From positions 310,001-374,000 of the forward strand of contig JACKKD010000002.1 in assembly GCA_020637675.1 (NCBI GenBank): a stretch of DNA of 64,000 bases. Direction: 5' to 3'. The notes beneath the pieces are model-generated. The model did no database searches and was not told the origin of the DNA. It saw only the letters and a program-made list of their open reading frames with translations. The DNA is from Paracoccaceae bacterium (GTDB taxonomy: Bacteria; Pseudomonadota; Alphaproteobacteria; Rhodobacterales; Rhodobacteraceae). Both the position numbers and the translations under genes were made by a program. Positions within the stretch are counted from its first letter, which is position 1; each line of letters opens with the position of its first letter. This document shows, one piece after another, positions 10,820 through 19,151 of this stretch.

Positions 10820-11671
10820 ATGACGACCCCCTGCATCATCTGCGTGGCTATCACCGGCAGTCTGCCGACGAAGGCCGACAACCCCGCCGTGCCGATCTCG
10901 GTCTCCGAACAGGTCGAAAGCACGCAGGAAGCGTTCGAGGCGGGCGCCGCCATCGCCCATTGCCACGTCCGCGACGACGAGGGCCGGCCGACCTCCGACC
11001 CCGAGCGGTTCGCCCGGCTGGTGGAGGGACTTCGGCAGCACTGCCCCGGCATGATCGTCCAGCTCTCGACCGGCGGGCGTTCCGGCGCCGGGCAGGCGCG
11101 GGGCGGGATGCTGCCGCTCAGGCCGGACATGGCCAGCCTCGCCGTCGGCTCGAACAACTTCCCGACCCGGGTCTACGAGAACCCGCCCGACCTCGTCGAC
11201 TGGCTGGCCGCCGAGATGCTGGAATACGGCGTGAAGCCCGAGATCGAGGCCTTCGATCTCTCCCACATCCTCAAGGCGCACCAGATGTGGCAGGCGGGTC
11301 AGATCAGGGACCGGCCTTATGTCCAGTTCGTCATGGGCGTGAAGAACGCCATGCCCGCCGACCGCGATGTCTTCGACTACTACATCCGCACGGTCAGACG
11401 GCTTTTCGGCGAGGACGCGCCCTGGTGCGCCGCCGGGATCGGGGCGAACCAGATCGTGCTGAACGAGTGGGCGATAGCGTTGGGCGGCCATGCCCGGACG
11501 GGGCTCGAGGACAACGTGCGGCTCGACCGCGACCGGCTCGCGCCCTCCAACGCCACGCTGGTGCGGCGGGTGGTGGAACTGTGCGGGCGATACGGGCGCC
11601 CTGTTGCTGACTGGCGGACGGCCCGCGTTATCCTCGCGCTTGGCGCGGGGACGACCGAGAACCCGCGATGA
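10820..11671 (+). CDS. BKACE-family (DUF849) beta-keto acid cleavage enzyme
   Basis: A 283-residue enzyme of the BKACE family (3-keto-5-aminohexanoate cleavage enzyme type). Members condense a beta-keto acid with acetyl-CoA to give acetoacetate and a new CoA ester. The metal-binding motif is seen as AHCHVRD (H47 and H49 bind the divalent metal in the family). The phosphate/CoA region LSTGGRSGAG and the C-terminal VRLDRDRLAPSNA...LVRRVVEL are also typical. The ATG is at 10820. The substrate of BKACE enzymes varies widely (carnitine, lysine and other pathways) and cannot be told here. The gene stands alone apart from the beta-propeller gene 211 bp upstream. Confidence 0.85.
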   Translation: MTTPCIICVAITGSLPTKADNPAVPISVSEQVESTQEAFEAGAAIAHCHVRDDEGRPTSDPERFARLVEGLRQHCPGMIVQLSTGGRSGAGQARGGMLPLRPDMASLAVGSNNFPTRVYENPPDLVDWLAAEMLEYGVKPEIEAFDLSHILKAHQMWQAGQIRDRPYVQFVMGVKNAMPADRDVFDYYIRTVRRLFGEDAPWCAAGIGANQIVLNEWAIALGGHARTGLEDNVRLDRDRLAPSNATLVRRVVELCGRYGRPVADWRTARVILALGAGTTENPR

Positions 11672-11812
11672 AGAACGACCGGGGTCCCGGGCGGGAGGCG
11701 GTCGCGCCGGTGGCCATCACCGTTTCCGTCACCTCGTTGGTTTCGACGCTGCCAAACGGCCGGCGGACCTGCCCCGAAAAAGGCATTCCGTCCATCGCGT
11801 TGTGACCGGAGA

Positions 11813-11896
11813 TGGTGGGCGACCCTGGAATCGAACCAGGCATGAGTCTCCTCGGCGGAGTTACAGTCCGCTGCCGCACCTTGCAGCACGTCGCCC
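11813..11896 (-). tRNA. tRNA-Tyr (GTA), class II
   Basis: On the minus strand, GGGCGAC at the 5' end pairs with GTCGCCC, followed by A and an encoded CCA. The anticodon stem GCGGA/TCCGC encloses loop CTGTAAC with anticodon GTA. The long variable arm contains a GAG/CTC stem, as expected for bacterial tRNA-Tyr, and the T arm is CCTGG-TTCGATT-CCAGG. The D region is short (18 bases between acceptor and anticodon stems), and the base after the acceptor stem is G rather than the near-universal T8. Confidence 0.85.
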
Positions 11897-12018
11897 ACTG
11901 GCGCGGTCAATACGCACGGCGGCAAGGGGCGTCAAGGACGAAAATCCCGGGCGCCGGGGCTTGTTCTCTCGCGCGCGCCGGCGCATTCTCGCGCCCCTTC
12001 GGGACGGAGATCGGGACG

Positions 12019-12801
12019 ATGAAGAAACCCGCCTGGGTGATCGAGAAGGAGCGCGCGCGGCGCGCTGCGGCGGCCGAGACGGTGTGGCTCTTCGGACTTC
12101 ATGCGGTGCGCGATGCGCTGATGAATCCGCGGCGGGAGAAGCTGCGGCTCGTGCTCACCAAGAATGCCGCCGACCGGCTGGGCGAGGCGCTGGCGGCGGG
12201 CGCGATCCTGCCCGAGATCGTCGATCCCCGGAAGTTCGACGCGCATGTGCCGCTTGGTCCGGAGAGCGTTCACCAGGGCGCGGCGCTCGAGGTGAAGCCG
12301 CTCGCCTGGGGGTCTCTTGACGCGGTCTGTGCGGGGGGCGAAGGCCGCGCGCTGGTCGTCCTGCTCGACCGGGTGACCGATCCGCACAACGTGGGCGCCA
12401 TCCTGCGCTCGGCCGAGGTCTTCGGGGCGCGCGCCGTCATCGCACCCGCCCGCCATTCCGCGCCCGAGACGGGCGCGCTCGCCAAGACTGCGAGCGGCGC
12501 ACTGGAGCGCCAGCCCTATCTCCGCGTCGGCAACCTTTCCGAGGCGATGGAGCGCCTGCGGGACATGGGCTATGTTCTTCTCGGCCTCGACGGGGCGGGC
12601 AAGCTGACCCTTGCCGAGGCCATGGCGGAGCGCGGCGATCGGCCCGTCGCGCTGGTCCTCGGCGCCGAGGGGCCGGGGCTGCGTGAGAAGACGCGCGAGA
12701 CCTGCGACCGACTGGTGCGGATTCCCTGCGCCGGCGGCTTCGGCTCGCTCAACGTCTCGAACGCGGCGGCGGTCGCGCTCTACGCGGCGGCGGCTGACTG
12801 A
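12019..12801 (+). CDS. rlmB: 23S rRNA 2'-O-ribose methyltransferase, TrmH/RlmB family
   Basis: A 260-residue SpoU/TrmH-family methyltransferase, expected to methylate a 23S rRNA ribose (RlmB, G2251 in E. coli numbering) using S-adenosylmethionine. An N-terminal RNA-binding domain (LFGLHAVRDALMNP...) is followed by the trefoil-knot catalytic domain. All three SPOUT motifs are visible: DPHNVGAILRSAEVFGA, LVLGAEGPGL and GSLNVSNAAAVALY. The ATG at 12019 follows GGGACG. It is transcribed away from the nearby tRNA-Tyr. Other TrmH-family targets such as tRNA cannot be excluded from sequence alone. Confidence 0.88.
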   Translation: MKKPAWVIEKERARRAAAAETVWLFGLHAVRDALMNPRREKLRLVLTKNAADRLGEALAAGAILPEIVDPRKFDAHVPLGPESVHQGAALEVKPLAWGSLDAVCAGGEGRALVVLLDRVTDPHNVGAILRSAEVFGARAVIAPARHSAPETGALAKTASGALERQPYLRVGNLSEAMERLRDMGYVLLGLDGAGKLTLAEAMAERGDRPVALVLGAEGPGLREKTRETCDRLVRIPCAGGFGSLNVSNAAAVALYAAAAD

Positions 12802-12924
12802 GCGCTCGCACCCGCGCACGCTTCATCACGGTTGCGGGAGGCCCCTTTCACCGCCGGGGCGGCGGTGGCATCTTTGCCCGCGATGCCGGACACCGTGTCG
12901 GGGTTTCGCCGGAAAGGACGCCAC

Positions 12925-13389
12925 ATGACGCTCACTCGCCGCAGCCTCCTTGCCGTTGCGCTCATGATCCCGGTTGCGGGGACCATCCTGCGGCCCGCAC
13001 TGGCGCGCGAGCCGGAAATCTATGCGCCCGGCGGGGTCGCCCTCCAGGGGTACGATCCCGTGGCCTATTTCACCACCGGCAAGCCGGTGAAGGGCAGCCC
13101 CGACCATGCGTTGATGTGGCGCGGCGCCACCTGGTATTTCGCGAGCGCCGAGTCGCAGGAAGCGTTCGAGATGAACCCTCAGGCCTATGCGCCTCAATAC
13201 GGCGGCTACTGCGCCTATGCGATGACGAAGGGCGCGATCTCGCCGACCGCGCCCGAAGCCTTTGCTGTGGCCGGCGGGCGGCTCTATCTGACCTATTCGA
13301 CCGAGGTCAGGGCGATCTGGGAGGAGGACATCGACGGCAATGTCGCGCTGGCGGATCTGCACTGGCCGGAGGTTATGAACAAAAAGTGA
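12925..13389 (+). CDS. Exported YHS-domain protein
   Basis: A 154-residue protein with a twin-arginine-like leader (TRRSLLAVALMIPVAGTIL, cleaved near ALA-RE), so probably periplasmic. The mature part carries a YHS-type domain: GGVALQGYDPVAYFT, then W-x-G-A-TWYFASAESQEAFEMNPQAYAPQYGGYCAYAM. This domain is associated with heavy-metal handling and occurs as a stand-alone secreted protein in many alphaproteobacteria. The ATG at 12925 is preceded by GAAAGGA. The function is unknown. Confidence 0.75.
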   Translation: MTLTRRSLLAVALMIPVAGTILRPALAREPEIYAPGGVALQGYDPVAYFTTGKPVKGSPDHALMWRGATWYFASAESQEAFEMNPQAYAPQYGGYCAYAMTKGAISPTAPEAFAVAGGRLYLTYSTEVRAIWEEDIDGNVALADLHWPEVMNKK

Positions 13390-13439
13390 TCACAAAATTG
13401 GGCGTGGGCCTTTCACCTTGCCGTCACAGTTCTAAATCA

Positions 13440-13531
13440 GAATAGCGAAGCACGGGTTCGGAACACCCGCGCTTCAATTCACTGTCCCTCGTTCCGCACT
13501 GGCGCCCGGCCCTTGGTTCGGGCGCCTTTTT
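13440..13531 (+). ncRNA. Candidate small RNA ending in an intrinsic terminator
   Basis: The 159-bp gap after the YHS gene holds two structures close together. The first hairpin has arms GAAGC/GCTTC and CGGGT/ACCCG (13447-13475, one A-C mismatch, 7-base loop). After a single-stranded stretch comes a strong Rho-independent terminator (13501-13531). The terminator lies upstream of the next gene's start (13549), so it ends a transcript before that gene. This could be a roughly 90-nt small RNA, a leader attenuator, or merely the YHS mRNA 3' end. The start is approximate and no clear promoter was recognised. Confidence 0.4.
13501..13531 (+). terminator. Rho-independent terminator
   Basis: A perfect 8-bp stem GGCGCCCG (13501-13508) with CGGGCGCC (13519-13526), a 10-base loop, followed directly by five T residues (13527-13531). 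It terminates the YHS transcript and/or the candidate small RNA upstream of the CoA-binding protein gene. Confidence 0.8.
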
Positions 13532-13548
13532 CTGTCAGGTTTCCGCAC

Positions 13549-14025
13549 ATGAATGCGATTTCCGACGATACGCTCCGCGACATCCTCAGAACCACCCGCG
13601 TGATCGCCGTCGTGGGGGTCTCGCCGAATCCGGTTCGGCCATCCTTCTACGTCGCCCGCTATCTCCTGCTGAAGCGCTTCCGGGTGATCCCGGTCAATCC
13701 CGGCCATGCCGGGGAGGAGATCCTCGGCCAGCGGGTCCACGCCGACCTCGCCTCGATCCCGAAGGACGCGCGTGTGGACATGGTGGACATCTTCCGGCGT
13801 TCAGACGCCGTGCCCGAGATCGTCGAGGAGGCGCTGCGCGAGTTGCCGGACCTCCGGACGATCTGGATGCAGATCGGCGTGCAGCACCCGGACGCCGCGG
13901 CGCGGGCGGAGGCCGCGGGCATGAGGGTGGTGCAGAACCGGTGCCCGAAGATCGAGTACCAGCGGCTTTTCGGCGAACTCAGGATGGGCGGTTTCGCGAC
14001 CGGCGTGATATCCGCGAAGCTCTGA
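13549..14025 (+). CDS. CoA-binding (Rossmann) domain protein
   Basis: A 158-residue protein of the CoA-binding domain family (YccU-like). The Rossmann nucleotide-binding loop is seen as IAVVGVSPNPVRPSFYVARYL near the N-terminus. It is followed by FRVIPVNPG, DMVDIFRRSDAVPEIVEEAL and, at the end, VQNRCPKIEY, the usual family signature with a conserved cysteine. It resembles the CoA-binding part of succinyl-CoA synthetase alpha subunit without the catalytic half. Members are common but of unknown function. The ATG at 13549 starts 18 bases after the terminator T-run. Confidence 0.82.
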   Translation: MNAISDDTLRDILRTTRVIAVVGVSPNPVRPSFYVARYLLLKRFRVIPVNPGHAGEEILGQRVHADLASIPKDARVDMVDIFRRSDAVPEIVEEALRELPDLRTIWMQIGVQHPDAAARAEAAGMRVVQNRCPKIEYQRLFGELRMGGFATGVISAKL

Positions 14026-14113
14026 GACGCGGCCGCCGCCGGCAGGGGGGCGGCCCCTCGGCGGGAAGCGCGGGCGGCCGCGGGCCCGGACGACGACACG
14101 TTCCCGGCCGCTC

Positions 14114-14425
14114 TCAGCCCCGCGCTGCCTTCTCGGCGAGCCCCGAGATGCCTTCCCGGCGGGCAAGTTCCGCCTCCACCTCTGCGAGCGTCACATCGCG
14201 CGCCGCGAGCATGACGAGGAGGTGGTAGAGCACGTCCGCGGCCTCGGCGGTGAGCCGCGCGCGGTCGCCCCTGACCGCCTCGATGATCGCCTCGACGGCC
14301 TCCTCGCCGAACTTCTCGGCGCATTTCTCGGGCCCCTTGGCGAGGAGTTTCGCGGTCCAGGAGGTGTCGGGATCGGCACCCTTGCGGGCGGCGATGGTGG
14401 CGGCGAGCCTCTGGATCGGGTTCAT
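14114..14425 (-). CDS. hisE: Phosphoribosyl-ATP pyrophosphatase (histidine synthesis)
   Basis: A 103-residue cytoplasmic enzyme that hydrolyses phosphoribosyl-ATP to phosphoribosyl-AMP, step 2 of histidine synthesis. The MazG-like all-alpha fold is recognised by [20 protein letters not shown] with EEAVEA, then [13 protein letters not shown]; the conserved acidic residues bind magnesium. It is a stand-alone HisE, without the HisI domain found in enterobacteria. Its ATG overlaps the hisF stop by 4 bp (ATGA), so the two are translationally coupled. Confidence 0.95.
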   Translation of the reverse strand: MNPIQRLAATIAARKGADPDTSWTAKLLAKGPEKCAEKFGEEAVEAIIEAVRGDRARLTAEAADVLYHLLVMLAARDVTLAEVEAELARREGISGLAEKAARG

Positions 14426-15183
14426 GTCAGCCTCACGGGGATGCCGGCCGCAGCCATGTGTTGCTTCGCCTCGCGGATCGTGTAGGTGCCGAAGTGGAAG
14501 ATCGAGGCGGCCAGAACGGCGACGGCGTGCCCCTCCGTGACGCCCTCGACGAGATGGTCGAGCGTGCCGACGCCGCCGGAGGCGATCACGGGAACGTCCA
14601 CCGCGTCGGCGACGGCGCGGGTGAGGGGGATGTTGAAACCAGCCCGCGTGCCGTCGCGGTCCATCGAGGTCAGGAGGATCTCACCCGCGCCCTTGGCCGC
14701 GACCGTCCTCGCGAACTCCACCGCGTCGATGCCGGTGGGCTTGCGGCCGCCGTGGGTGAAAATCTCCCACCGGCCCGGTTCAACCGTCTTGGCGTCGATG
14801 GCGACGACGATGCATTGGCTGCCGAAACGGTCGGCGGCTTCGGCCACCACGCCGGGATCGGCGACGGCGGCGGAGTTGAAGCTGACCTTGTCGGCCCCGG
14901 CGAGGAGGAGGGCGCGCACATCCTCATGGCTGCGCACCCCGCCGCCGACGGTCAGCGGGATGTAGCACTGTTCGGCCGTGCGGGTGACGAGGTCATACAT
15001 CGTGCCGCGGTTTTCATGCGTGGCGTGGATGTCGAGAAAACAAAGCTCGTCCGCGCCAGCCGCGTCATAGGCCTTGGCCGCTTCTACGGGGTCGCCAGCG
15101 TCGATCAGGTTGACGAAATTCACGCCCTTGACCACGCGGCCATCGGCCACGTCGAGGCAGGGGATGATGCGGGTCTTGAGCAT
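14422..15183 (-). CDS. hisF: Imidazole glycerol phosphate synthase, cyclase subunit
   Basis: A 253-residue (beta/alpha)8-barrel subunit of IGP synthase. It uses ammonia from HisH to convert PRFAR into imidazole glycerol phosphate and AICAR. The two catalytic aspartates are present: D11 in [12 protein letters not shown] and D130 in VVAIDAK. The phosphate-binding loops [11 protein letters not shown] and [11 protein letters not shown] are also conserved, and the length is normal for the family. It overlaps hisE by 4 bp. The decayed nuclease gene on the other strand separates it from hisA, which in related genomes lies nearer. Confidence 0.96.
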   Translation of the reverse strand: MLKTRIIPCLDVADGRVVKGVNFVNLIDAGDPVEAAKAYDAAGADELCFLDIHATHENRGTMYDLVTRTAEQCYIPLTVGGGVRSHEDVRALLLAGADKVSFNSAAVADPGVVAEAADRFGSQCIVVAIDAKTVEPGRWEIFTHGGRKPTGIDAVEFARTVAAKGAGEILLTSMDRDGTRAGFNIPLTRAVADAVDVPVIASGGVGTLDHLVEGVTEGHAVAVLAASIFHFGTYTIREAKQHMAAAGIPVRLT

Positions 15184-15306
15184 TCCGTTTCAATGCCGCG
15201 CGACGGAAGGAAAGGCAAGCGTCGGAGCTGGCGCCTGATGGAGGAGAACTGCTCGGCACGATCGGTTTGGGCTTGCCAAATACCTCGGACAAGCTTTCCT
15301 GGCGGT

Positions 15307-15955
15307 ATGGCAAAACTCGTTCTATTGCATCGGACGGATTCGATCTATGACGACGAGCCGGACCGGGTCTACGATTTCCCACGCAGTTACCTTTCCGCGA
15401 TGCAGGAGGGCAGGGGCGATTGGGTAGTCTATTACGAGCCTGTAAAGGCCGGTACGCGCGGATATTTTGCGGCGGCAAAGATTAGGGACGTTGTCGCGAA
15501 GCCGGGGGTAGAAGGACGGTTTCTCGCCCGGATCGAGCCAGGAAGCTATATCGAGTTCGACAAGCCTGTGGAGCGCCTGCGCGACGGCCGCCCGTTTGAG
15601 ACCGCACTCGCCCATCCCGACGGGCGCCCAAAAATCCGGTGGGGTGCAACAGTCGGCGGTGCGCCGATTGCCGGACCACGAGTTTGAGGCGATTGTCGCT
15701 GCGGGACTGCCAGCGCTTTCGGGAACGTTGCACTGGATGTTCGACCGAGGACTCCTGTCTGTCGCTGACGACCACTCGATTCTTGTGTCGCGCAACAAGG
15801 TGCCGCACGAGGTGGTTGACCGTCTTATCGTGCCCGACGGCAAGATGTGTTTGCCTGCGGATTGGCGGGACCATCCCCACCCGGAAAACCTGCGCTGGCA
15901 CCGCGAGAATGTCTTCGGCCAAGTGAGTGTCGATGAACCGATGCCTTGGGGATGA
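15307..15955 (+). pseudogene. Broken HNH endonuclease gene (frameshift plus internal deletion)
   Basis: Two overlapping frames together resemble a family of putative HNH endonucleases. The N-terminal part starts at 15307 (MAKLVLLHRTDSIYDDEPD..., then GDWVVYYEPVKAGTRGYFAAAK and EPGSYIEFDKPV). It runs out of frame near 15627-15634, where CCC is followed by five A. Removing one A would join GRPK to SGGVQQSAVRRLPDHEFEAI. The C-terminal part (LSGTLHWMFDRGLLSVADDHSILVSR ... WHRENVFG) follows immediately. The HNH catalytic core, which members carry between these parts, is missing (roughly 80-100 residues). The gene is therefore doubly inactivated and probably a decaying remnant. It interrupts the minus-strand his cluster. 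Confidence 0.72.
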
Positions 15956-16032
15956 TCGGAAGAGCCAATCGACTTGCCAGGTTGCTGCCAGGAGGGCGCT
16001 GCCCTCCCGGGCTATCCGGGCAACGAAGAAAC

Positions 16033-16752
16033 TCAGCCGGAGAGGACTTCCAGCGCCTGCCTGAGCTCGATCGCCCCGTCGTAGAGCGCCCGGCCCGAGA
16101 TCGCGCCGGCGATGACGCCGGTGTCGCGGAGCGCCACGAGGTCGGCGAGCGAGGAGACGCCGCCGGACGCGATCACGGGTACCGATACCGCTCGCGCGAG
16201 CGCCTCGGTCGCGGCGATGTTCGGCCCCTTCATCGCGCCGTCGCGCAGGATGTCGGTGTAGATGATCGCGGCGACGCCGGCATCCTCGAAGCTTTTCGCG
16301 AGATCGGTGACGAGGATGTCGGTCTCCTCGGCCCAGCCCTTGGTCGCCACCTTGCCATTGCGCGCGTCGATCCCAACGGCAACCTTGCCGGGGAAGGCGG
16401 CGGCGGCCTCGCGCACGAGGGCGGGGTTTTCCACCGCGACGGTGCCGAGGATGACACGCGCGAGGCCCTTCGCCAGCCACGCCTCGATCGTCGCCATGTC
16501 GCGGATGCCGCCGCCGAGTTGGGCGGGAACCCTGACGCGGGCGAGGATCGCCTCGACGGCCGCGGCGTTCACCGGAGCACCCGCGAAGGCGCCGTTCAGG
16601 TCGACGAGGTGCAGCCATTCGCAGCCTGCCGCCTCGAACTTCGCCGCCTGCGCGGCGGGGTCGTCGCCGAAGACGGTGGCCTTGTCCATCTCGCCGTGCA
16701 GCAACCGCACGCACTGGCCGTCCTTGAGGTCGATGGCCGGGTAGAGGATCAT
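16033..16752 (-). CDS. hisA: ProFAR isomerase HisA
   Basis: A 239-residue (beta/alpha)8-barrel isomerase that opens the ribose ring of ProFAR to give PRFAR, step 4 of histidine synthesis. The catalytic aspartates are D8 ([11 protein letters not shown]) and D129 ([10 protein letters not shown]). Phosphate-binding loops appear as QLGGGIRDM and [12 protein letters not shown] chose the ATG at 16752 because AAGGAAGG precedes it and the family starts with M-I-L-Y-P. It is part of the minus-strand his group, but with plus-strand genes inserted on both sides. Confidence 0.95.
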   Translation of the reverse strand: MILYPAIDLKDGQCVRLLHGEMDKATVFGDDPAAQAAKFEAAGCEWLHLVDLNGAFAGAPVNAAAVEAILARVRVPAQLGGGIRDMATIEAWLAKGLARVILGTVAVENPALVREAAAAFPGKVAVGIDARNGKVATKGWAEETDILVTDLAKSFEDAGVAAIIYTDILRDGAMKGPNIAATEALARAVSVPVIASGGVSSLADLVALRDTGVIAGAISGRALYDGAIELRQALEVLSG

Positions 16753-16885
16753 TGCGCCTTCCTTGTTCGTGCCGCCTCTTGCCACATGAGCGGGCCGAAT
16801 GCAAAGGCGTCCAACGTCACGTCACTCTGGACGCGACGGGGCAGTTCTCCGATGATCTTCGGGAGTGTCAGGGAGGACATCGGAC

Positions 16886-17269
16886 ATGAGGAATCTGACG
16901 ATCGCGGCGGCTTTCATCCTGACGGCGGGCATGGCCATGGCCGATCCGGTGGAGGGTGTCTGGCAGACCGAGCCGGATGACGGCGCCTATGCCCAGATCA
17001 CGATTTCACCCTGCGGCGAGAGGCTCTGCGGCGTGATCTCTGCCGCGTTCAACGACGACGGCTCGCCACGGCAGAGCGAGAACCTCGGCAAGCAGATCGT
17101 CTGGGACATGCAGCCGACCGGGGACGGAAGCTATGGCAACGGCAAGATTTGGCGCCCGTCGAACGGCAAGACCTACAAGTCGAAGATGGCGCTTTCGGGC
17201 AACCGGCTGAAGGTGTCGGGCTGCATCGGGCCGATCTGCCTTGGCCAGAACTGGACCCGCGTGAAGTGA
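16886..17269 (+). CDS. Small exported DUF2147 protein
   Basis: A 127-residue protein with a signal peptide (RNLTIAAAFILTAGMAMA, cleavage after MAMA) and a DUF2147 lipocalin-like beta domain. This shows DPVEGVWQTEPDDGAYAQI, a C-G-E-R-L-CG pair of cysteines, and GCIGPICLGQNWTRVK at the end; this ending is typical of the family. The four cysteines may form periplasmic disulfides. The ATG at 16886 has GGGAGGA at 16871-16877. It sits on the opposite strand between hisA and hisH and has no evident link to histidine synthesis. Function unknown. Confidence 0.8.
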   Translation: MRNLTIAAAFILTAGMAMADPVEGVWQTEPDDGAYAQITISPCGERLCGVISAAFNDDGSPRQSENLGKQIVWDMQPTGDGSYGNGKIWRPSNGKTYKSKMALSGNRLKVSGCIGPICLGQNWTRVK

Positions 17270-17273
17270 CGCC

Positions 17274-17915
17274 TCAGGGCGCCCAGCCGAGGAAGTTGGC
17301 GATCAGCCTGAGGCCGACGGCCTGGCTCTTCTCCGGGTGAAACTGGGTGCCGAGGATGTTGTCCCTGCCCACGATGGCCGTGATCGGCCCGCCATAGTCG
17401 CAATGCGCGACGAGGTGGCCGGGGTCCGCGACGCGGAAGTGGTAGGAGTGGACGAAATAGGCATGATCGCCGGTCCCGATCCCGGCGAGCACAGGGTGCG
17501 GCCGGTCAATCACGAGGTCGTTCCAGCCCATGTGCGGCACCTTCAGCCGCCGGTCGGCGGGATCGATGCGCACCACATCGCCGCCGATCCAGTCGAAGCC
17601 CGGCGTTTCGCGATATTCGAGCCCGCGCGTGGCCAGCATCTGCATCCCGACGCAGATGCCGAGGAAGGGGCGGGCGCGCAGCGTCACCGCCTCCTCCATC
17701 GCCTCGAAGAGTTCCGTGGCGCCTGACAACGCCGCCCGGCATGCCGGGAAAGCTCCGTCGCCGGGCAGGACGATCCGGTCGGCCCGCGCCACGTCCTCGG
17801 GCCGCGAGGAGACGAGGACGGCACCCGCGCCGGTCTCGGCCGCCATCCGCTGGAAGGCCTTCTCGGCCGAGTGGAGGTTGCCGGACTCGTAGTCGACGAT
17901 GACCGTGAGGCTCAC
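17274..17915 (-). CDS. hisH: Imidazole glycerol phosphate synthase, glutaminase subunit
   Basis: A 213-residue class-I glutamine amidotransferase that supplies ammonia to HisF. The catalytic triad is visible: C88 in LGICVGMQ and H193 with E195 in QFHPEKSQ. The usual LPGVGAF loop reads LPGDGAF here. The N-terminus [17 protein letters not shown] is typical. It overlaps hisB by 4 bp (ATGA), which argues for hisB-hisH co-transcription. Confidence 0.95.
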   Translation of the reverse strand: MSLTVIVDYESGNLHSAEKAFQRMAAETGAGAVLVSSRPEDVARADRIVLPGDGAFPACRAALSGATELFEAMEEAVTLRARPFLGICVGMQMLATRGLEYRETPGFDWIGGDVVRIDPADRRLKVPHMGWNDLVIDRPHPVLAGIGTGDHAYFVHSYHFRVADPGHLVAHCDYGGPITAIVGRDNILGTQFHPEKSQAVGLRLIANFLGWAP

Positions 17916-18499
17916 AGCGCCCCCTTGGTCGAGGGCAGGCTGCCCTCAGAGCGGGGATCGGGTTCCAACGCCATGCGAAGCGCCTTGGCCACGGCCTTGA
18001 ACGCGGCCTCGGCGAGGTGGTGGCTGTTCACGCCGTGGACCTTGTCCACATGGAGCGTGATGCCCCCATGGGTGGAAAGCGACTGGAAGAACTCCCGCAC
18101 GAGTTCGGTATCGAAGCGGCCGATCTTCGCGGTCGGGAAATCGAGGTTCCAGACGAGGTAGGGCCGCCCGGACAGGTCGAGCGCGCAGGCCACCTGCGCG
18201 TCGTCCATGGCAAGCGCGAAGTGGCCGTAGCGGCGGATGCCGCGCTTGTCGCCGAGCGCCTTTGCCAGCGCCTGGCCGAGTGCGATGCCGGTATCCTCGA
18301 CCGTGTGGTGATCGTCGATGTGCAGGTCGCCCTTCGCGGTGACCTTGAGGTCGATCAGCGAATGGCGCGCGAGCTGGTCGAGCATATGGTCGAAGAACCC
18401 CACGCCCGTCTGGTTCGCATAGCTGCCGGTTCCGTCGAGATCGATCTCGACCGCGATTTCGGTTTCCGCCGTCTTCCGCGTGATCGTCGCCTTGCGCAT
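17912..18499 (-). CDS. hisB: Imidazoleglycerol-phosphate dehydratase
   Basis: A 195-residue dehydratase that makes imidazole acetol phosphate, step 6 of histidine synthesis. It is the single-function form, without the phosphatase domain found in enterobacteria. Manganese-binding histidine motifs are plain: [21 protein letters not shown], then HALAMDD-type [11 protein letters not shown] and the C-terminal HGGITLH with [11 protein letters not shown]. It is the first gene of the minus-strand his group and overlaps hisH by 4 bp. Confidence 0.96.
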   Translation of the reverse strand: MRKATITRKTAETEIAVEIDLDGTGSYANQTGVGFFDHMLDQLARHSLIDLKVTAKGDLHIDDHHTVEDTGIALGQALAKALGDKRGIRRYGHFALAMDDAQVACALDLSGRPYLVWNLDFPTAKIGRFDTELVREFFQSLSTHGGITLHVDKVHGVNSHHLAEAAFKAVAKALRMALEPDPRSEGSLPSTKGAL

Positions 18500-18600
18500 C
18501 GCTCCGCCCCTTCGCTTCGGCCGCGTTATAGGCGGCGGGCCGGTCCAGTTCCAGCGTGGCGCCGCGAAAATCGGCCGCTGTCACATCGCTGCCGAAGAAC

Positions 18601-18626
18601 GCGAAAGGGCCACCCGAAGGTGGCCC
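18601..18626 (-). terminator. Terminator after tRNA-Gly
   Basis: On the minus strand, GGGCCACC and GGTGGCCC form a perfect 8-bp stem (18606-18613 with 18618-18625) closed by a stable TTCG tetraloop. It is followed by TTT. It lies 25 bp beyond the 3' end of tRNA-Gly, which it presumably terminates. Confidence 0.7.
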
Positions 18627-18650
18627 CGTCCGATCGCCGATGGCGAGATA

Positions 18651-18725
18651 TTGGAGCGGGCGATGAGATTCGAACTCACGACCCTAACCTTGGCAAGGTT
18701 ATGCTCTACCCCTGAGCTACGCCCG
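18651..18725 (-). tRNA. tRNA-Gly (GCC)
   Basis: A 75-base tRNA on the minus strand with encoded CCA. The acceptor stem is GCGGGCG/CGCCCGC, the D arm carries GTAGCTCAGGGGTAGAGC, and the anticodon loop TTGCCAA gives anticodon GCC for glycine. The T arm holds the canonical TTCGAATC. All features are standard. Confidence 0.97.
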
Positions 18726-19151
18726 CATCCTTGGGTGAAGGGGGATTTATAAAGTCTCACGGGCGGCTGCAAGGGGGAAAATCGGCACGGCCTGCAGAAT
18801 CTTGGCAGTCCGCGCGGGCGGGGCGTCGCCGCGGTCGTGGCCGGCGAGGGCGGAGCCTGCAGGGGGCGCGTTGTGCCGTAGGAGGCGCCGCGGGCGATTC
18901 GCCCATAAGTTGATCTGCACAGTGTAACGCCCTGTTGTTGATTGGAAAAATGGTTACCCGAATCCTAATAGCAGGTGGATCGGCGTCCAAACGGGTCTGG
19001 CAGGCCTCAATTAAGGATCGGGGCGAAATAGTGCCGCAAGTTGGTCGCGATCATGTCAGAATAAGGGCGAATTCCGGCTGCGATATGGGGTCATCGCCTG
19101 TCAGGCAGGGCCCGCGCCGCAAGGGCGCCCAGATCGGAAAGGACAAGCCCC
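18726..19151. other. Intergenic region upstream of the Hint-domain gene
   Basis: A gap of 426 bp between tRNA-Gly and the Hint-domain gene. The tRNA-Gly promoter must lie at its left end. The middle (about 18905-19060) is clearly richer in A and T than its surroundings and may carry promoters, but no convincing -35/-10 pair was found. AAAGGA at 19138-19143 is the ribosome-binding site of the next gene. No protein or RNA gene could be supported. Confidence 0.4.
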
